A stretch of DNA of 64,000 bases, from positions 2,831,267 through 2,895,266 of the forward strand of contig OZ234502.1 in assembly GCA_965153455.1 (NCBI GenBank), read 5' to 3'. A program made the position numbers and the translations under genes. This DNA comes from Sphagnum compactum. Taxonomy: Eukaryota > Bryophyta > Sphagnopsida > Sphagnales. The notes under the pieces were generated by a model. The model was not told the origin of the DNA. It saw nothing but the letters and a program-made list of their open reading frames with translations, and did no database searches. Position 1 is the first letter of the stretch. Every line of letters begins with the position of its first letter. Below, one piece after another: positions 22,901 through 34,496 of this stretch.

Positions 22901-23970
22901 TTAGCTTTCACTACATAATTACACCTTGAATCAAATGGCTACTTTTTGTTTTTCTTAGAAGATTACGAACTAGACCAAGGCTTCAAACTTTCATCTGATT
23001 CCTTCCAGTTAGCATGTTGCATTTATTGGTAAATGGTCCTTTTGGGATGGTTCTTGAACACCTTTGGAATTGTTTCCACTTAAAAGAATCAATAAATGGA
23101 TTCCCTTAATTGTTTTAATTTTGTTCTCATATCACACAAGGTCACAATCCACCTTGAATTGCACATGTCCTTGGAGTAACCTGCTTTTTAACCATGACCA
23201 AACCATTGTGGAATTCGTTCCATTGTAATGGGGGAAACGTTATATTTATTCACAAGCCACGTTTTATGTTTTCAATTCTTTGATGTTTTTGTAACACATT
23301 TATTCCCACATCAATTTGAAATTGCTACTAAAGGTGATTGTGAAATAATAATCCATGACATTAGGTGCACCTTAGACCTTCACCCCAATTATGTTCTTCA
23401 CTAGTTGGATGTGGCAAATGTTTTCAATTCGGTGTCAAGAAGGGTCATATTTCAAGAATTTCGTGTAGTAGGTGAAGACATCATACATTTCATCCCCTTT
23501 GTTCATGCATATTATACATTTGAATCTCCCTTGTTTTACAATCACTATAATTGTGAAGGCAATGTCATAGTCAACCTATTTGCCATGGGAACCCATTAAG
23601 GCGATCCCTTGGGAAGGCACTATTTGCTTTAACTCACTTTAGGGCCTTAAGTTTTACAATTAGTCTTTTTCTTCTTGTCTATTTCCATCCATTATAGATG
23701 ACATTCACATCATAAGTCACCCTTTAATTATATCTTTTGCAGATGAACATTTTTAGACTGAACTCCATGTAATATGTCTTTTTATCCAACCTTAGAAATG
23801 TGTAGCATGATCACCTTCTGTCCTACCACCTAACTTCAACACTCCATCCCAATTTTACATTCCATTGAAAGGTATTAGAATATTGGGGGTTCCATTGGGC
23901 ACCTCATCATTCACATCATCTTTCAGGCAAACCCATCCTTGGGTGGTACCACTAAAAACCACTTCAAGGA
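22900..23970 (+). mobile_element. Decayed non-LTR reverse transcriptase
   Basis: Scattered RT motifs are readable in order: FSYHTRSQSTLNC; LDVANVFNSVSRRVIFQEF (23.40 kb); IHFIPFVHAYYTFESPLFY; AMGTH-stop-GDPLG (23.6 kb, where the QGDPLG Gln is now TAA); FADEH where YADD is expected (23.74 kb); and GIRILGVPLGTSSFTSSF (23.87 kb). This fits a LINE-type (RVT_1) reverse transcriptase. Several stops and frameshifts make it dead. The Gln-to-TAA change is a C-to-T transition and the second catalytic Asp is lost. Confidence 0.75.
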
Positions 23971-23999
23971 ATGATCAAGGAACCAAAAACAACCAAATA

Positions 24000-25270
24000 A
24001 TTTTTCTGGGCCCTTTTCGTTAAATGTATTCCCAATTATAAATGATTATTTCTTGATGTTTATCAATTGCATGCTCTAATGTATGGCTTGAAGTTTATTT
24101 GAGAATTTAAAAAATTAGAAAATTTTTAAAATTTATATTCTTAATTAAAATGGCCCTTTAAAAAAATCAATAGCTTTAATTTTGGAAAGTCATAACTAAA
24201 TCATATTTAGTAAACTAATTACCAAATAAAGACCTAAAATTTTCAAATTAACTTAGGAAAAAAATTCATTAAAAAATCTCAAATTATGTTTCAAATTTGT
24301 GTTCTTGATTAGAATATTCAAGGAAAAACAATAGTGTTATGTTCTTGAAACTTTTTCTAAATGTAATGATTAGGAACACCAAAATACATAATATTTTTAA
24401 CATTATTAGTTTTTCAAAATCTATGGAATGTAATAAATGTTTTCATTAAAAAATTAATGAAAATGTTCATTTAAGTTTTTCCCATGATTTTCAAAGTTCG
24501 ATGGGTCCATGAAAACCAACGTGTGATGTTCCTAGTGGTTGCACCCAAGGATGGGCTTGCCCTTTCATAAAAAATGTTTTGTTAAAGGATGTTCGACATG
24601 TGAACCTTCTCCTTATAATGGGTGATGTCTAAATAACTTTTGGATTTCTAACTCATTGTTTTGTGCAATGACCATTGTATCTCTTATAATGCACACCTCC
24701 TTCCTCCATTTTCATAAAGTCCTTCCCTCCTCCACCTTCATAAAGTCCTTTATTTTTTTTTTAGACCCCATGATTATGTTTATATAATTTTTTTAAAATT
24801 TCGTACATAACATCATATTTAAATAAATTTTAAAAACATAAATAAAAAATTACAACTAAAAACAGTCAACTTAAGATTTGAGTTAAGGCATGTCAATTTA
24901 TTTTTTATTTTTTAAGTTATCTGAAGTACATGTTAAATAATTTTTTTTCTAAAGGTTATTATATTATCATAATCACACTTTATACCCATGTTGGCTAATT
25001 TCAAGTTTTCACCAAGTCCATGATTCAAACCTGAACATGACAAATTTACATGAATGAAAAATTGACCAAAAATTACACTTAGCAAGTTTACATAGATCAA
25101 GACTTAGTTAAGAATAAAACCTAGCGAATCTTAAAAGGTTCTATATAAGCTCAAATTCATAGAATTAAGGGCTTGGATTATAGGTTTGTAAAAGGTTTAA
25201 GATTTTTAAGTTCTATGGTTTTTTGTTTGAGTTCTAGGTAGATTCAAGGTTTTAGGGTCCCAGGTTTTAA
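24000..25270. other. AT-rich spacer
   Basis: No reading frame or repeat of note; poly-A/T-rich text with no domain. It may hold the 3' part of the LINE. Confidence 0.4.
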
Positions 25271-25279
25271 CGCTAAGCT

Positions 25280-26320
25280 TTAATATAAATGGGCATCTCC
25301 AAAAGTAGTACCAAAATGACTTTTTGTCGCAACCTCACTTTGAAGCAAGTGTGAGAAATGAAACTCACACTCCCAAAAGTGGGAACTTGGAGTCCTCTGG
25401 GACTCTCGAAAACTCAGAGCTTGATTGTAGGGGTCAAAACACCTCGCATTGAGATGTTCATTATACCGTTGAAAAGGTCTTGAAATGTAGATGTCGAAAA
25501 TGACCTCGCATGAGCCATTCAAACATCTGCAGCACAAGTTATGGTCAAAAGAAGGATCGGGAGTCAAACTGGCAGTTTGACTCCCGACCACTAAAAGTCG
25601 GGAATCGACCCGATCCCAGTATGTGCAGGTGGAGTAAGACACATCGTTGGAAAGTTCTTGAGGAGAGCTACAAGTTTGCTTCCAACCTCATCCCAATCGA
25701 AGGTCTGAGCTGGGAGTTATGAGCTTCCAAAGTCCCGGGAATCCAAACCGGGACAGTTTCGGGACTCCTTGGGAGTCCCGGGACAAAAAGCCATTCAGAT
25801 GTAGGTGCTGTGGGCAAACGAAGAGAATACTATATGGGGGAAGGTGATGGCTTCCCCCGAGTTCGGGCCGTGGTGAGTCAAATGAGTCCGTGTTGCCCGT
25901 GGCTTGTCCCAACACCAAGAGTGTTCCCGAATGTGAACTAACCAACTTGTTGGTTGGTTTTTGATGCAGGACCGAGTAACTAAATACGTTGTCCCTCTTC
26001 CTAGATTAATCCCGAAGCTTTCAGCATGCCCCTCTCACCCCCTTTAGTGCTAGAAGCTGGGAGCGGCACCAAGTTCCAACTACTTTTGCTCTTTAACATA
26101 GTTGGACCCTTTTTGGGTCAAACAAGGAACTTGGGGGCGCATCACTTTTACACAAATATGTTGCAATGTCCTTTATGTTGAATTGAGGCCCAAATAAGGT
26201 TGGTAAGGGCGAAGACCATTGTTACTTATATGTTCCTTATTGTTGTTCTTGGGAACAAGTTGAGGAACGCCATGAAAATCTTTTGGAACTTGGTGGAAAC
26301 ATTTTCGAAACACCAAAATC
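25280..26320. repeat. GC-richer block with nested hairpins, possible LTR remnant
   Basis: Composition changes sharply from the AT-rich flanks. The motif GGGAGTC/GACTCCC recurs. 25557-25587 is a perfect 15-bp inverted repeat around a single base (arm TCGGGAGTCAAACTG). GGATCGGG near 25554 and CCCGATCC near 25610 can pair outside it. A further hairpin (GGGACTCC, TTG, GGAGTCCC) lies near 25772-25790. The prose-like, non-coding text recalls plant LTR sequence, but no second copy or terminal TG...CA pair was found. Confidence 0.55.
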
Positions 26321-27185
26321 CGTAAATTAAAAAAAAAAGTTTAAAAATGAATGTTGAAATATTTATCTTTTAGAATAAGCCAAAATTAGCCTTGACTTAA
26401 ACCTAGAACTCAAGTTTCTTAAAAAGGTGAAACCCATTGAACTTGAAACCAAAAGGTCTTCCACTTTTTATTTCATTTTTTATTTTTAAACTCTAGATCA
26501 AACACAATGGTTCTTGGAAAAACCATCCAACAATGTTTTATACCAACATAAAATAGTTCAAAAAGTGAAAATCCAATGTTGAAATAATCATTACTATATA
26601 ACATGGTTTTTATGATTGAAATTTTAATCGTAACAAATAGTGGACAAAAATGTTTCAATCAAATAAAACTAGTCATTTATGCTAAAAAATTATTTACTTA
26701 GATGTTTATTTTTAAAACTTAGATGATTGTACAACATGACTAAACTAATTACAACTATTAGTTGAGATGGTTGTTTGAAATGCCTAAGGTGATTGAAACT
26801 AATAATTGATGTGGCATTATTAATTTCAATTTAAAAATACTAATATATTATTGAATTAAAAAATTATTATTGTTATTTATTTCTAGATTGAACTATGGAT
26901 AAATCCAATGTTGCGTAAGGACCAAGAAAGGGGTTGATTAGGGAATGAGGGCCCCATGTGAAGCAAGAGCTAACCATGGACTCAAATTCCCAATTTATGA
27001 GGTCCTTACCCAGTGTGAAGATCTGGTAGAATTTCAAAGGCTTGTGATTCATTTAAGGAGGGGAGACACCTTATGAGTAAGGTTCCGTAGAAATGACTGG
27101 ATGCATAAGATGCTTTCTCTTGAGGCAGAAATTTTACTAAGGGCAAGGTAAAATTACATACACTACCGGAACAGCCCATGATGGA
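26320..27185. other. Spacer with no recognised feature
   Basis: AT-rich to about 26900, then mixed composition. No upstream SNF12 exon could be recognised here, although such exons should lie somewhere 5' of 28.8 kb. Confidence 0.4.
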
Positions 27186-27700
27186 CCTGCTTAAGTGGTG
27201 ACCATTTGGATGGCAACATGGCCACCATGGGCCCAGACCTCGGCATTAGAAGCAGAGGAACTGTTCTGTGTGCTGAATCACCACTCATCAAAGGGGCTAT
27301 TCATTCCTAGTGTACTACTAGGTACTCAGAGCTTCTGCACTGTGTTCTCTGGTACTAGAGAACAACCGCTGCTGGTTTCAACTAGGGCCCAATTCTCGGG
27401 CTGAAAGGGGCCCCATGCTTTTAATCTATCATGGATATAAAGCCCTTCTCAATGTTGGAAGGGCCCTGGGTGGGTCACTTTAAATGCCTCTCTGAGCAAC
27501 AAGTTTCTGCTTTTTCCAAAGCACATTTTCATTTTGTGGGATTTTCATTTGCATTTACGGTTTGGAACACCAGTTTCACATGTACTATGGAATGGTCAAG
27601 CGCCTTCCCATTATGTTGGGTAAGCCACCACCAGGCAAGCTCATTAGGGTCAGCTTGGTGATGCACCCAACATAATGAGCAAGGGCAAGACAATTACATG

Positions 27701-27859
27701 ACATTAAGGTCTAGGGTGGCAAGTTCTTTTTTTCTTTTTGAAAAAAGTCATGTTCAACTGAGATTTTGGTCACTGCTACAAATATCTCATAATCACCAGA
27801 AGATTATGTCAGAATGTGATCAAGAAAATGACATAATCTGCCACCCCAGACTTTAATGT
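27701..27859. mobile_element. MITE-like unit 1 with terminal inverted repeats
   Basis: 159 bp bounded by ACATTAAGGTCTAGGGTGGCA at the left and its near-complement, TGCCACCCCAGACTTTAATGT, at the right. It has no coding capacity. The same unit recurs inverted within arm B (about 41180-41338). Confidence 0.7.
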
Positions 27860-27936
27860 GTCCATACATGCCTGCTCACAAACCAATGTATTGTGGAATG
27901 GTGCAACATAATGAACAACAATGAGCCCATTCCATG

Positions 27937-28135
27937 ACATTAAGGTTGGGGGTGGCAGATTTGAGGATTTAACACTAAATTTATGTTCAACAGTCACATT
28001 TTGGTCACTTTTACAAGTGTATGATCATAAATTTTGCAAGATTATGAACACATAAAAAAGGATCATACTGTTGCAAGATTATGTCACATAATGTGGGCAC
28101 GAAAATGACATAATCTGCCACCCCTGACCTAATGT
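27937..28135. mobile_element. MITE-like unit 2 with terminal inverted repeats
   Basis: 199 bp bounded by ACATTAAGGTTGGGGGTGGCA and TGCCACCCCTGACCTAATGT. The ends match those of unit 1, and the interior shares TTTTGGTCACT and GACATAATCTGCCACCCC. Two tandem members of one small inverted-repeat family. The arm B counterpart is at about 40913-41110. Confidence 0.7.
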
Positions 28136-28847
28136 ATATTTTTTTGATCTACCCACAAAGTTGTTTCGCTTTATGAAGTTGAGACTTTTCTGGGTTTTCT
28201 TGTTCTAGGGAGCAACAATAGTACCAGTAGTCCACCTTATGAGCACAAATAACATTGACTGTCTTAGCATCAAAAGCTCTGTGTTCTGTGCTCAAAACTC
28301 CACAAACTGGCGTTGTGGCTACTATGGTCTTGGGTCTGTCTGGTACATACTCCATACATTTAACTCGCTTTCTCTAATCAAACGGTTCAGATTAAGATGT
28401 TCTGTAGGCTTTTGAGGGTGGAATTGAAGCAATCAACTGAAACCTCCCTTACATGACTTTCATTAGAATCTGTAAGACAATAGAGATATCCATATTCGCA
28501 TCATGACATTGACCTATGGGGCTTGACCATGGAAATTTGCACTTTCATGGAAGGGTCAGTGCTTTGTGTGCTGGATTTTGGAAGGTGATGAATTGCACAC
28601 AAGATTTTCTTTCTTTTGTAATGATCACATGTCATTGGCCCATCGCATTGAAAAACTCAAACTCAAACAATTTCCAAGAATACATTTGGGCGAAGGCTAT
28701 GAAATATAAAGGTGGTGAAAACAATTGAGCCTCTTGGACGCAATTTTTTTTGGGGGCAAAATTTGTGACATAGTTTTTTGAAAACAAAATGTTCTATTGC
28801 AAGTTCCCTTTTGACAAAAAAATTGGTTACAATTGATTTTTTTTCAG

Positions 28848-30005
28848 GGGAAGGTGTCATCGCATTTATGTATTGCACAAAACCTAACCCTGTGCTGCCA
28901 AAATTTTCATCCTTCTTCAAGAGAATCACAATTCAGCTTGATCCAAACCTATTTCCAGATGATCACACAATTGTTTGGGAAGCAGTGCGAGCTTCCAACC
29001 ATGTGGAGGGATTTGAGATCAAGAGAAAGGGGGATCAAGAATTTGTGGCAAACATTAAACTGGAAATGGATTACACACCCGAGAGATTTAAGCTCTCAGC
29101 TCCACTAGCAGAGATTCTAGGAGTGGAGGTGGATACCCGACCACATATCATTGCAGCTCTGTGGCAGTACATCAAGGGCAAGAAATTGCAAAACCCGACA
29201 GATCCAACCCTCATCAACTGTGACCCCACTTTGCAAAAGATTCTTGGAGATGAGCGCATCAAGTTTGCTTCAGTGTCAGCAAGGCTGAACCAGCATTTGT
29301 CACCGCCACAACCCATTCATCTGGAACACAGAATCAAACTCTCAGGAAGTATGCCTGCTTCAAATGCTTGCTATGATTTGAGTGTTAACGTGCCAGGCCC
29401 CTTGTTGAAGGAGATGAGCGCTTTTCTGATGAATATTGAGAAGCACCGTGACATTGACTTGTATGATGATCTGATCACCAGTTCCATTCGCAAGATCAAT
29501 GAGCATCGGCGCTGTCGTGCCTTTTTCTTGGGTTTCAGTCACTCACCTGTTGATTTCATAAATGGACTCATTGCTTCTCAGAGCCGGGACCTCAAGTCAG
29601 CTGTTGGAAATGCCAGTCGCAATGCAGAAAAGGAACGCCGATCTGATTTTTATAATCAGCCCTGGTATGTGTATCATTTCCTTATTGCAAATACAACTGT
29701 TGTCTTTTCAATCGAAATCTTTTTTATACTCCAAAATGTGCCCATATGACTATGTTTTAGGGTTGGCGGTGAGCAATACATCTGTTGTGCCTGAGCTCAT
29801 GCTTATAGTTTGATATTTGCCGAGTTACATGTTCATACCTTCAATTGAAGCTTCCCACTTTAATGGTTTGCATGTTCAAGTAGCACGGAAAATCCCAATC
29901 ACAGAAGAACTCATAAGTTTCTGGGTTTGCAGGGTTGAAGATGCAGTTATTCGGTACTTGAAGCGACGGCCAGCCAAGGCATCAGAAGGTGGAGGCAACA
30001 CTTAG
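28848..30005 (+). CDS. SNF12/BAF60-like SWIB-domain protein, C-terminal exons
   Basis: Two exons (28848-29664 and 29933-30005) encode the C-terminal part of the plant SNF12/BAF60 homologue, a nuclear accessory subunit of SWI/SNF chromatin-remodelling complexes. In order: [38 protein letters not shown], then the SWIB domain ([73 protein letters not shown]), a helical part ([40 protein letters not shown]) and [13 protein letters not shown]. The second exon gives [19 protein letters not shown] and stops at 30003. The TG|GTATGT donor and TTTGCAG acceptor keep the frame. The start used is a 3' splice site (TTTTCAG), not a start codon; the N-terminal exons were not found. There are no internal stops. 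Family identity is very likely; whether the locus is complete is unknown. Confidence 0.9.
29665..29932 (+). other. Intron of the SNF12-like gene
   Basis: A 268-bp GT-AG intron separates the Trp codon of NQPW from VEDAVIRY. The donor is GTATGT and the acceptor is a T-rich stretch ending TTTGCAG. Phase 2 on the left and one base on the right restore TGG. Confidence 0.85.
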
Positions 30006-31950
30006 AACCTTAGGTGGACAGAAGCCATACATAAAACTGCATTCTAGTGACTTCCAACTAGGACTTCTCAACTAGAGAAAATCTCTTTTTTGTCACATGA
30101 TCCAAAGCCTTGCACTTAGCAGGTTCATTCTGGAGCTTGAAGATGTATGTTGCAACTATCAATGGGAGCCCCAGATCGATTTCCAACTTTGGAAACACCT
30201 TACAAACTGTTCTAATGTCCTTGCTGATGGGCCCATGCAATTCTGTCTCATGGGAAATTTTGTTACTTTCTGTTCAGTTACACAAACTGAAATTCGGCCA
30301 TGAAAACAGAAAAAAAGTGGCTCGCAATTTCAGAATTGATGGCAGTAAGTTAGCATCACACACCCAGAACTGTGCAGTGAGATGACCACCTTATTTATAG
30401 TAAGGTGAAAATTTGATCTTTTTGTCCATACTTGTAAAAATTAGGAGCCTCACTGGGTAATCTGCAATTTTTGTGTAGAGTATATGGCTAAATGGGAAAA
30501 TCAGGTCAGGGTGGTGTGGAAGAGCACTCCAAAATAGCTGCTGGAGTTGAAAAGGAGACTCAGGTTTTTGCATTGGGTTCGAGTTCTTGCCATATCTGTT
30601 CCTTTATCCTGTGTGTCTGCAAGCTCTCAGGTAAGCTCTAGACCTGCATCCGTTTAGCACACCACATTTTCTCTCCTGGTTCTGGTCACCATTTAGTTGT
30701 GAGTATGGAGATCCTCTGGTTCCAATTTTTTTGAACTTTCAGAATAGAAAACCCTGGTTCTGGGTTTTGAAATTTTTGAAAGAATTGAAGGTTTTCATGG
30801 GAGAACTGGCAAAGGTCTGACAGTTTAGGGTAGTTTCTTTGACCTGGTTCTTTGATTGTTAAGAACTCAAGTTAAGGGTCAAAACAGGTTCTATATTTTC
30901 TGAGAACTACCCATCAAGGTTCAGAACTGGTTCTTTCGATTTTTTGAGAACCACTGATCAAGGGCCGTATACCTGAGCCTTACCTGCTGGTTGTTTCTTT
31001 GAAAAAGAGAGAACCACCCAACACTGGTCTTATGCTTGATCAAGGTTCAGAGCTAGTAGTGCCATCAAGGTAAGTGCTCATGGAGGATGTAAACCTCTCG
31101 AACCTCTGTAGTGAAACCTCTGTAGTGAACAAGATTGTAGACATAACCAACTCTTGCTTGTGATACCAAGCAAAATGTGGGATTTCAAACAAAAGGTACC
31201 AATGGATCTCTGAATAACGCAAAAATAATCATGTGTAGTTTGCATGGGTAGTAATACTTTTAAAGCAATTACAAGCTTTGAATTCCCTGTATACATGGGC
31301 ACCACATGAATGTTTTCATAAATTTTTCAAGGTTACTAGTTACTACCCAATTACCTACCAGACATAACTAATATCCTTTACATCCATAACGAGCTCAGCA
31401 GGTGGATGCAGGTCAATTTTTCATCTATACACAGTATGAATATGGACCAGTTTTCATCCATATACATGATGAGATACCGTTGAGCCAAATTATGGGACGT
31501 AACCAGATGTTGTGAAGATTGAGATGCGTCCTTTTCATCCATAAAGGGAACAGTTATGAAAAGTTCATTCACACAGCAAAGGATTCCAGTATCATTGGGC
31601 CAATCAGAGGCCAGGTGGGGTACCTTGTGCTAACTGGTAGGTTGCTAACAAAACGAAGGTCACAGGTTATGCCTTGTAACTAGTGAGCTGACAGCCAATC
31701 AGGTCGTTGATACCCACCCTCATAACAGCCGGTTATGTACCTAGGATGATGTACAAGCAGAGCCAGAATTGATCACAAATGGGTATAACGGGTAAAAAAG
31801 CAACTCAAGACGCTTGTAAGGTGGCCTCCAGATTTGCTCAGCAAAATGGTTTTGGCCCATCATTTTTGAAGAGGATTCCGAGGATGACACAAGGCGCAGC
31901 AAAGCCTAACGCCTGCTATTATTGATTGGTTAGATGGTTTGATTGGTCTA
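30006..31950. other. SNF12 3' flank and spacer
   Basis: The first few hundred bases are probably 3' untranslated sequence. Further on, the degenerate motif GGTTC/GAACC recurs between about 30690 and 31030. No gene is recognised. Confidence 0.4.
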
Positions 31951-32080
31951 GGTGGGTTGCTATTACTAGTCTTGCTATTACTAGTCTCTCACCTTTCGGG
32001 GTCCTTGTTTCAGTTTTATTGGTGAGGTTAGTAAAAGGTCAATACCAGTAAACAAAACACACAAAAATCTAATAAAAGAA

Positions 32081-32275
32081 CTATGGCTGGAACCATCACA
32101 GGGGAGACAAAAAGGGACGGCCAAAGAAAAGCCAAAAGATGCACAGCTCGCAGAAACCAAAAGAAGGGAGAGAGCTAGACTATGGCTGGAACTGTCACAG
32201 GGGAGACAAAAAGGGAAGGCCAAAAAAAAGCCAAAAGACGCACAGCCCGCAGAAACCAAAAGAAGGGACAGAGCT
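32081..32275. repeat. Tandem duplication, 99-bp period
   Basis: CTATGGCTGGAAC starts both copies (32081 and 32180). GGGGAGACAAAAAGGGA and GCAGAAACCAAAAGAAGGGA recur in each. Few differences separate the copies, so this is a fairly young duplication. Confidence 0.85.
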
Positions 32276-33298
32276 TAGTCACATGCATGCAAAGGTCAAT
32301 ACCTACTCTTGGATATTCATAATATCTTGGCCATTTCAACACATGTTTGTCAAATAATTAATTAATAAAAATTCATTTCCACAAATGATATATTCTTAAA
32401 TATTCACTATTATCCTTCACAATATTTTTTGATTTGGAAGGAATAATTTTTGAAAATTTCAACATTGCTGAAAATAATACAATTAGTATGGAATTGGCCT
32501 AGGTACTAGGGTATAAGAAATATTGTTGTGGGGTCACATACTGAGCAAGGGTGAAGTTGCTCTAGGCACCTAATATGTAATATCCCAACTCTTTTCTAAG
32601 CGGCATATTCATGAATATAAGGTGCCCTCTGTGTACATTTTGAACTTATCTAATGGCTTTACATTGAGATACAGATTCTGTGAGTCGTAGTACAAATACT
32701 ATGGATGATAATGGCCACAATATCGCTGTTTGAGAACACCGAAATTTTCACAAATTACGATACCTTCAATGGCTCGTATATAGAATGATGACCGACTTAT
32801 CTCATGGTGGGTGCAGGCATAGGCGACATAATTGCAGTTCAAGTGGGTCCACTTAAATGCTTGTGAAAAAATTCCTTAAGTGTGTATTAGGAGGGTACCT
32901 TATATCCATGAATATCCCTCTTACAAAGAAGAGAGATATTGAGTCTACTCCTTAAAAGTGGGAGGAAAATTATGCTTTTCTTCCTAGTGTAAGATCCATG
33001 ATATTATGCTAATGGCCTCTACTCGTTAATCATGACATCAAGTTTTCCAACAATTGAAAACAGAAACATTGGCAATGGAGCTTTTATCCTCATAGTTTTG
33101 TAACCAGTTGAGTACCTTGTTGGAGGTAAAGAGTCTTGAGTCTTCATGTTGAGGAAGAAAGTCCACTAATTTCTTCAATTGGAATTAGGCTAGCAAGTAC
33201 CCTTGAAATGCTTGCTTAAGGAATGTAAATGTGTTCTCAAGTGAATGGACTTCGTCAAATGCATGCATTAGTCTAAGGTGCAAGTCATTGCCAACCAT

Positions 33299-33410
33299 CT
33301 AGATGAAGGTCTTGTTGTTCTCTTAAGACACCCAACTATATTTCAGTTAGATGAAGGTCTTGTTGTTTTTTAAGACACCAAACTCTATTTCAGTTAGATG
33401 AAGGACAAGT
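33299..33410. repeat. Tandem repeat, about 52-bp period
   Basis: TAGATGAAGGTCTTGTTGTT occurs at about 33301 and 33352, and a third partial copy (TTAGATGAAGGACAAG) follows near 33400. TTAAGACACC and TATTTCAGTTAG lie in each unit. Confidence 0.75.
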
Positions 33411-34278
33411 GCCCTAGTTAAGAACAAAACCTATAATAAACTCCAATTTGATAAAACCATTTGTGGGCATGGCAAAATCTGTAGAGACATTTGCATAGTT
33501 ATTTTCATGTTGAGTTTGATTGAGATGGCCATTTTGGTGATGATAATTACAATAATGGGCTTCGATTGTGAAGCAACACCAAGCACAGTTTAAGCTTTGT
33601 AAGTTCTTTTGAGGAGTTACAAGTATTGCTTAACCTCTAGATCAAGTCAGCTCACTTTATGGACATTGTGAAAAGTTATGAAGAAGTGATTCTTGCAAGG
33701 TTTTCACCTTTGTTCCCATTGTGATTGCCATTTAAAAAGTTGCCATTACATGTGCCTTTAAATAAGCCAGCTCATGGACTTTTTCAAGTATTTCTTCCTC
33801 CTTCATATGGCAATTGCCTATTAGTTGTTTTGTAATTATGCAAAATTAAACATTTTGGGGACAACAACCTCTACATCAATTGAGTTGTTGCCTTCAAACT
33901 CCTCATGTTGTGCTTCTCGAACATGGACAATGTTGCTTCAAATGCATTGTTCTCCATCGGTTTTCACACAAATCATTCCACCTTGGCACATCTTTTAATA
34001 AAAACCAACAATGAATAAAACAAAGTGCTAAACCTCTGGGGTGTTATCTGTCGTCTAACCCGAACCCTCCTGTGTTTAAAAACCAACCTCACATGAGGCA
34101 GCAGAGAATTTGCTGGCTTGAAATGCTCAAAAACCTGAAGACTACTAATTATTGTCCTCCTCTTTCCTCGAGGTCCAAGACTGGGAAGTTCAGAGGATCC
34201 ATGTGCACTGCAAGAAGTAAGTGCTTCAAATCTGACATGTGCCAGAAGTTTGAAGAGTGGGCCTCATGAAGCTTTGCT

Positions 34279-34435
34279 TCACTTGCTTGTGACATGTTTG
34301 ACTCTCTTATTAGGGCGAGCAGTAGCAGCTGCACTAGTGCAAGGAACCACCCGTGGCAATGGCCAGCTGTGCGGTATTGCAGGCCCATAGGACACTGGTA
34401 AGAATGGTGGGGCAGGAACTCCAACGGCAGGGAGT
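34279..34435 (-). other. Possible terminal exon with Pro-rich C terminus
   Basis: On the minus strand a strong 3' splice site (T-rich then TTGTTGTTGCAG at 34436) opens a frame with LPAVGVPAPPFLPVSYGP, AIPHSWPLPRVVP and a basic end (RPNKRVKHVTSK), then a stop. It looks like the last exon of a proline-rich protein. I recognise no family, and no upstream exon was found because the hairpin repeat begins at 34497. It may also be chance. Confidence 0.3.
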
Positions 34436-34496
34436 CTGCAACAACAACCAATAAGGAAAAAAATTGTCAACTAGCATATACAATACTATAATTCCA

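Larger units (their letters stand above)
27186..28880. repeat. Inverted repeat arm A (pairs with 39.4-41.9 kb)
   Basis: The reverse complement of 39385-41851 matches this segment in order. Shared pieces include GACCATTTGGATGGCA, GAATCACCACTCATCAAAGG, TTTTCTGGGTTTTCTTGTTC and TTTCCAAGAATACA. Arm A lacks the roughly 770 bp found inside arm B near 39790-40560. The match runs up to, and slightly into, the SNF12 exon (GCATTTATGTAT at about 28860). Confidence 0.85.

Noticed and set aside
22500-26300. Search for N-terminal exons of the SNF12-like gene upstream of the exon at 28.8 kb.
   Set aside because: No sequence resembling the conserved N-terminal part was seen; either a long intron reaches further upstream or the copy is truncated.
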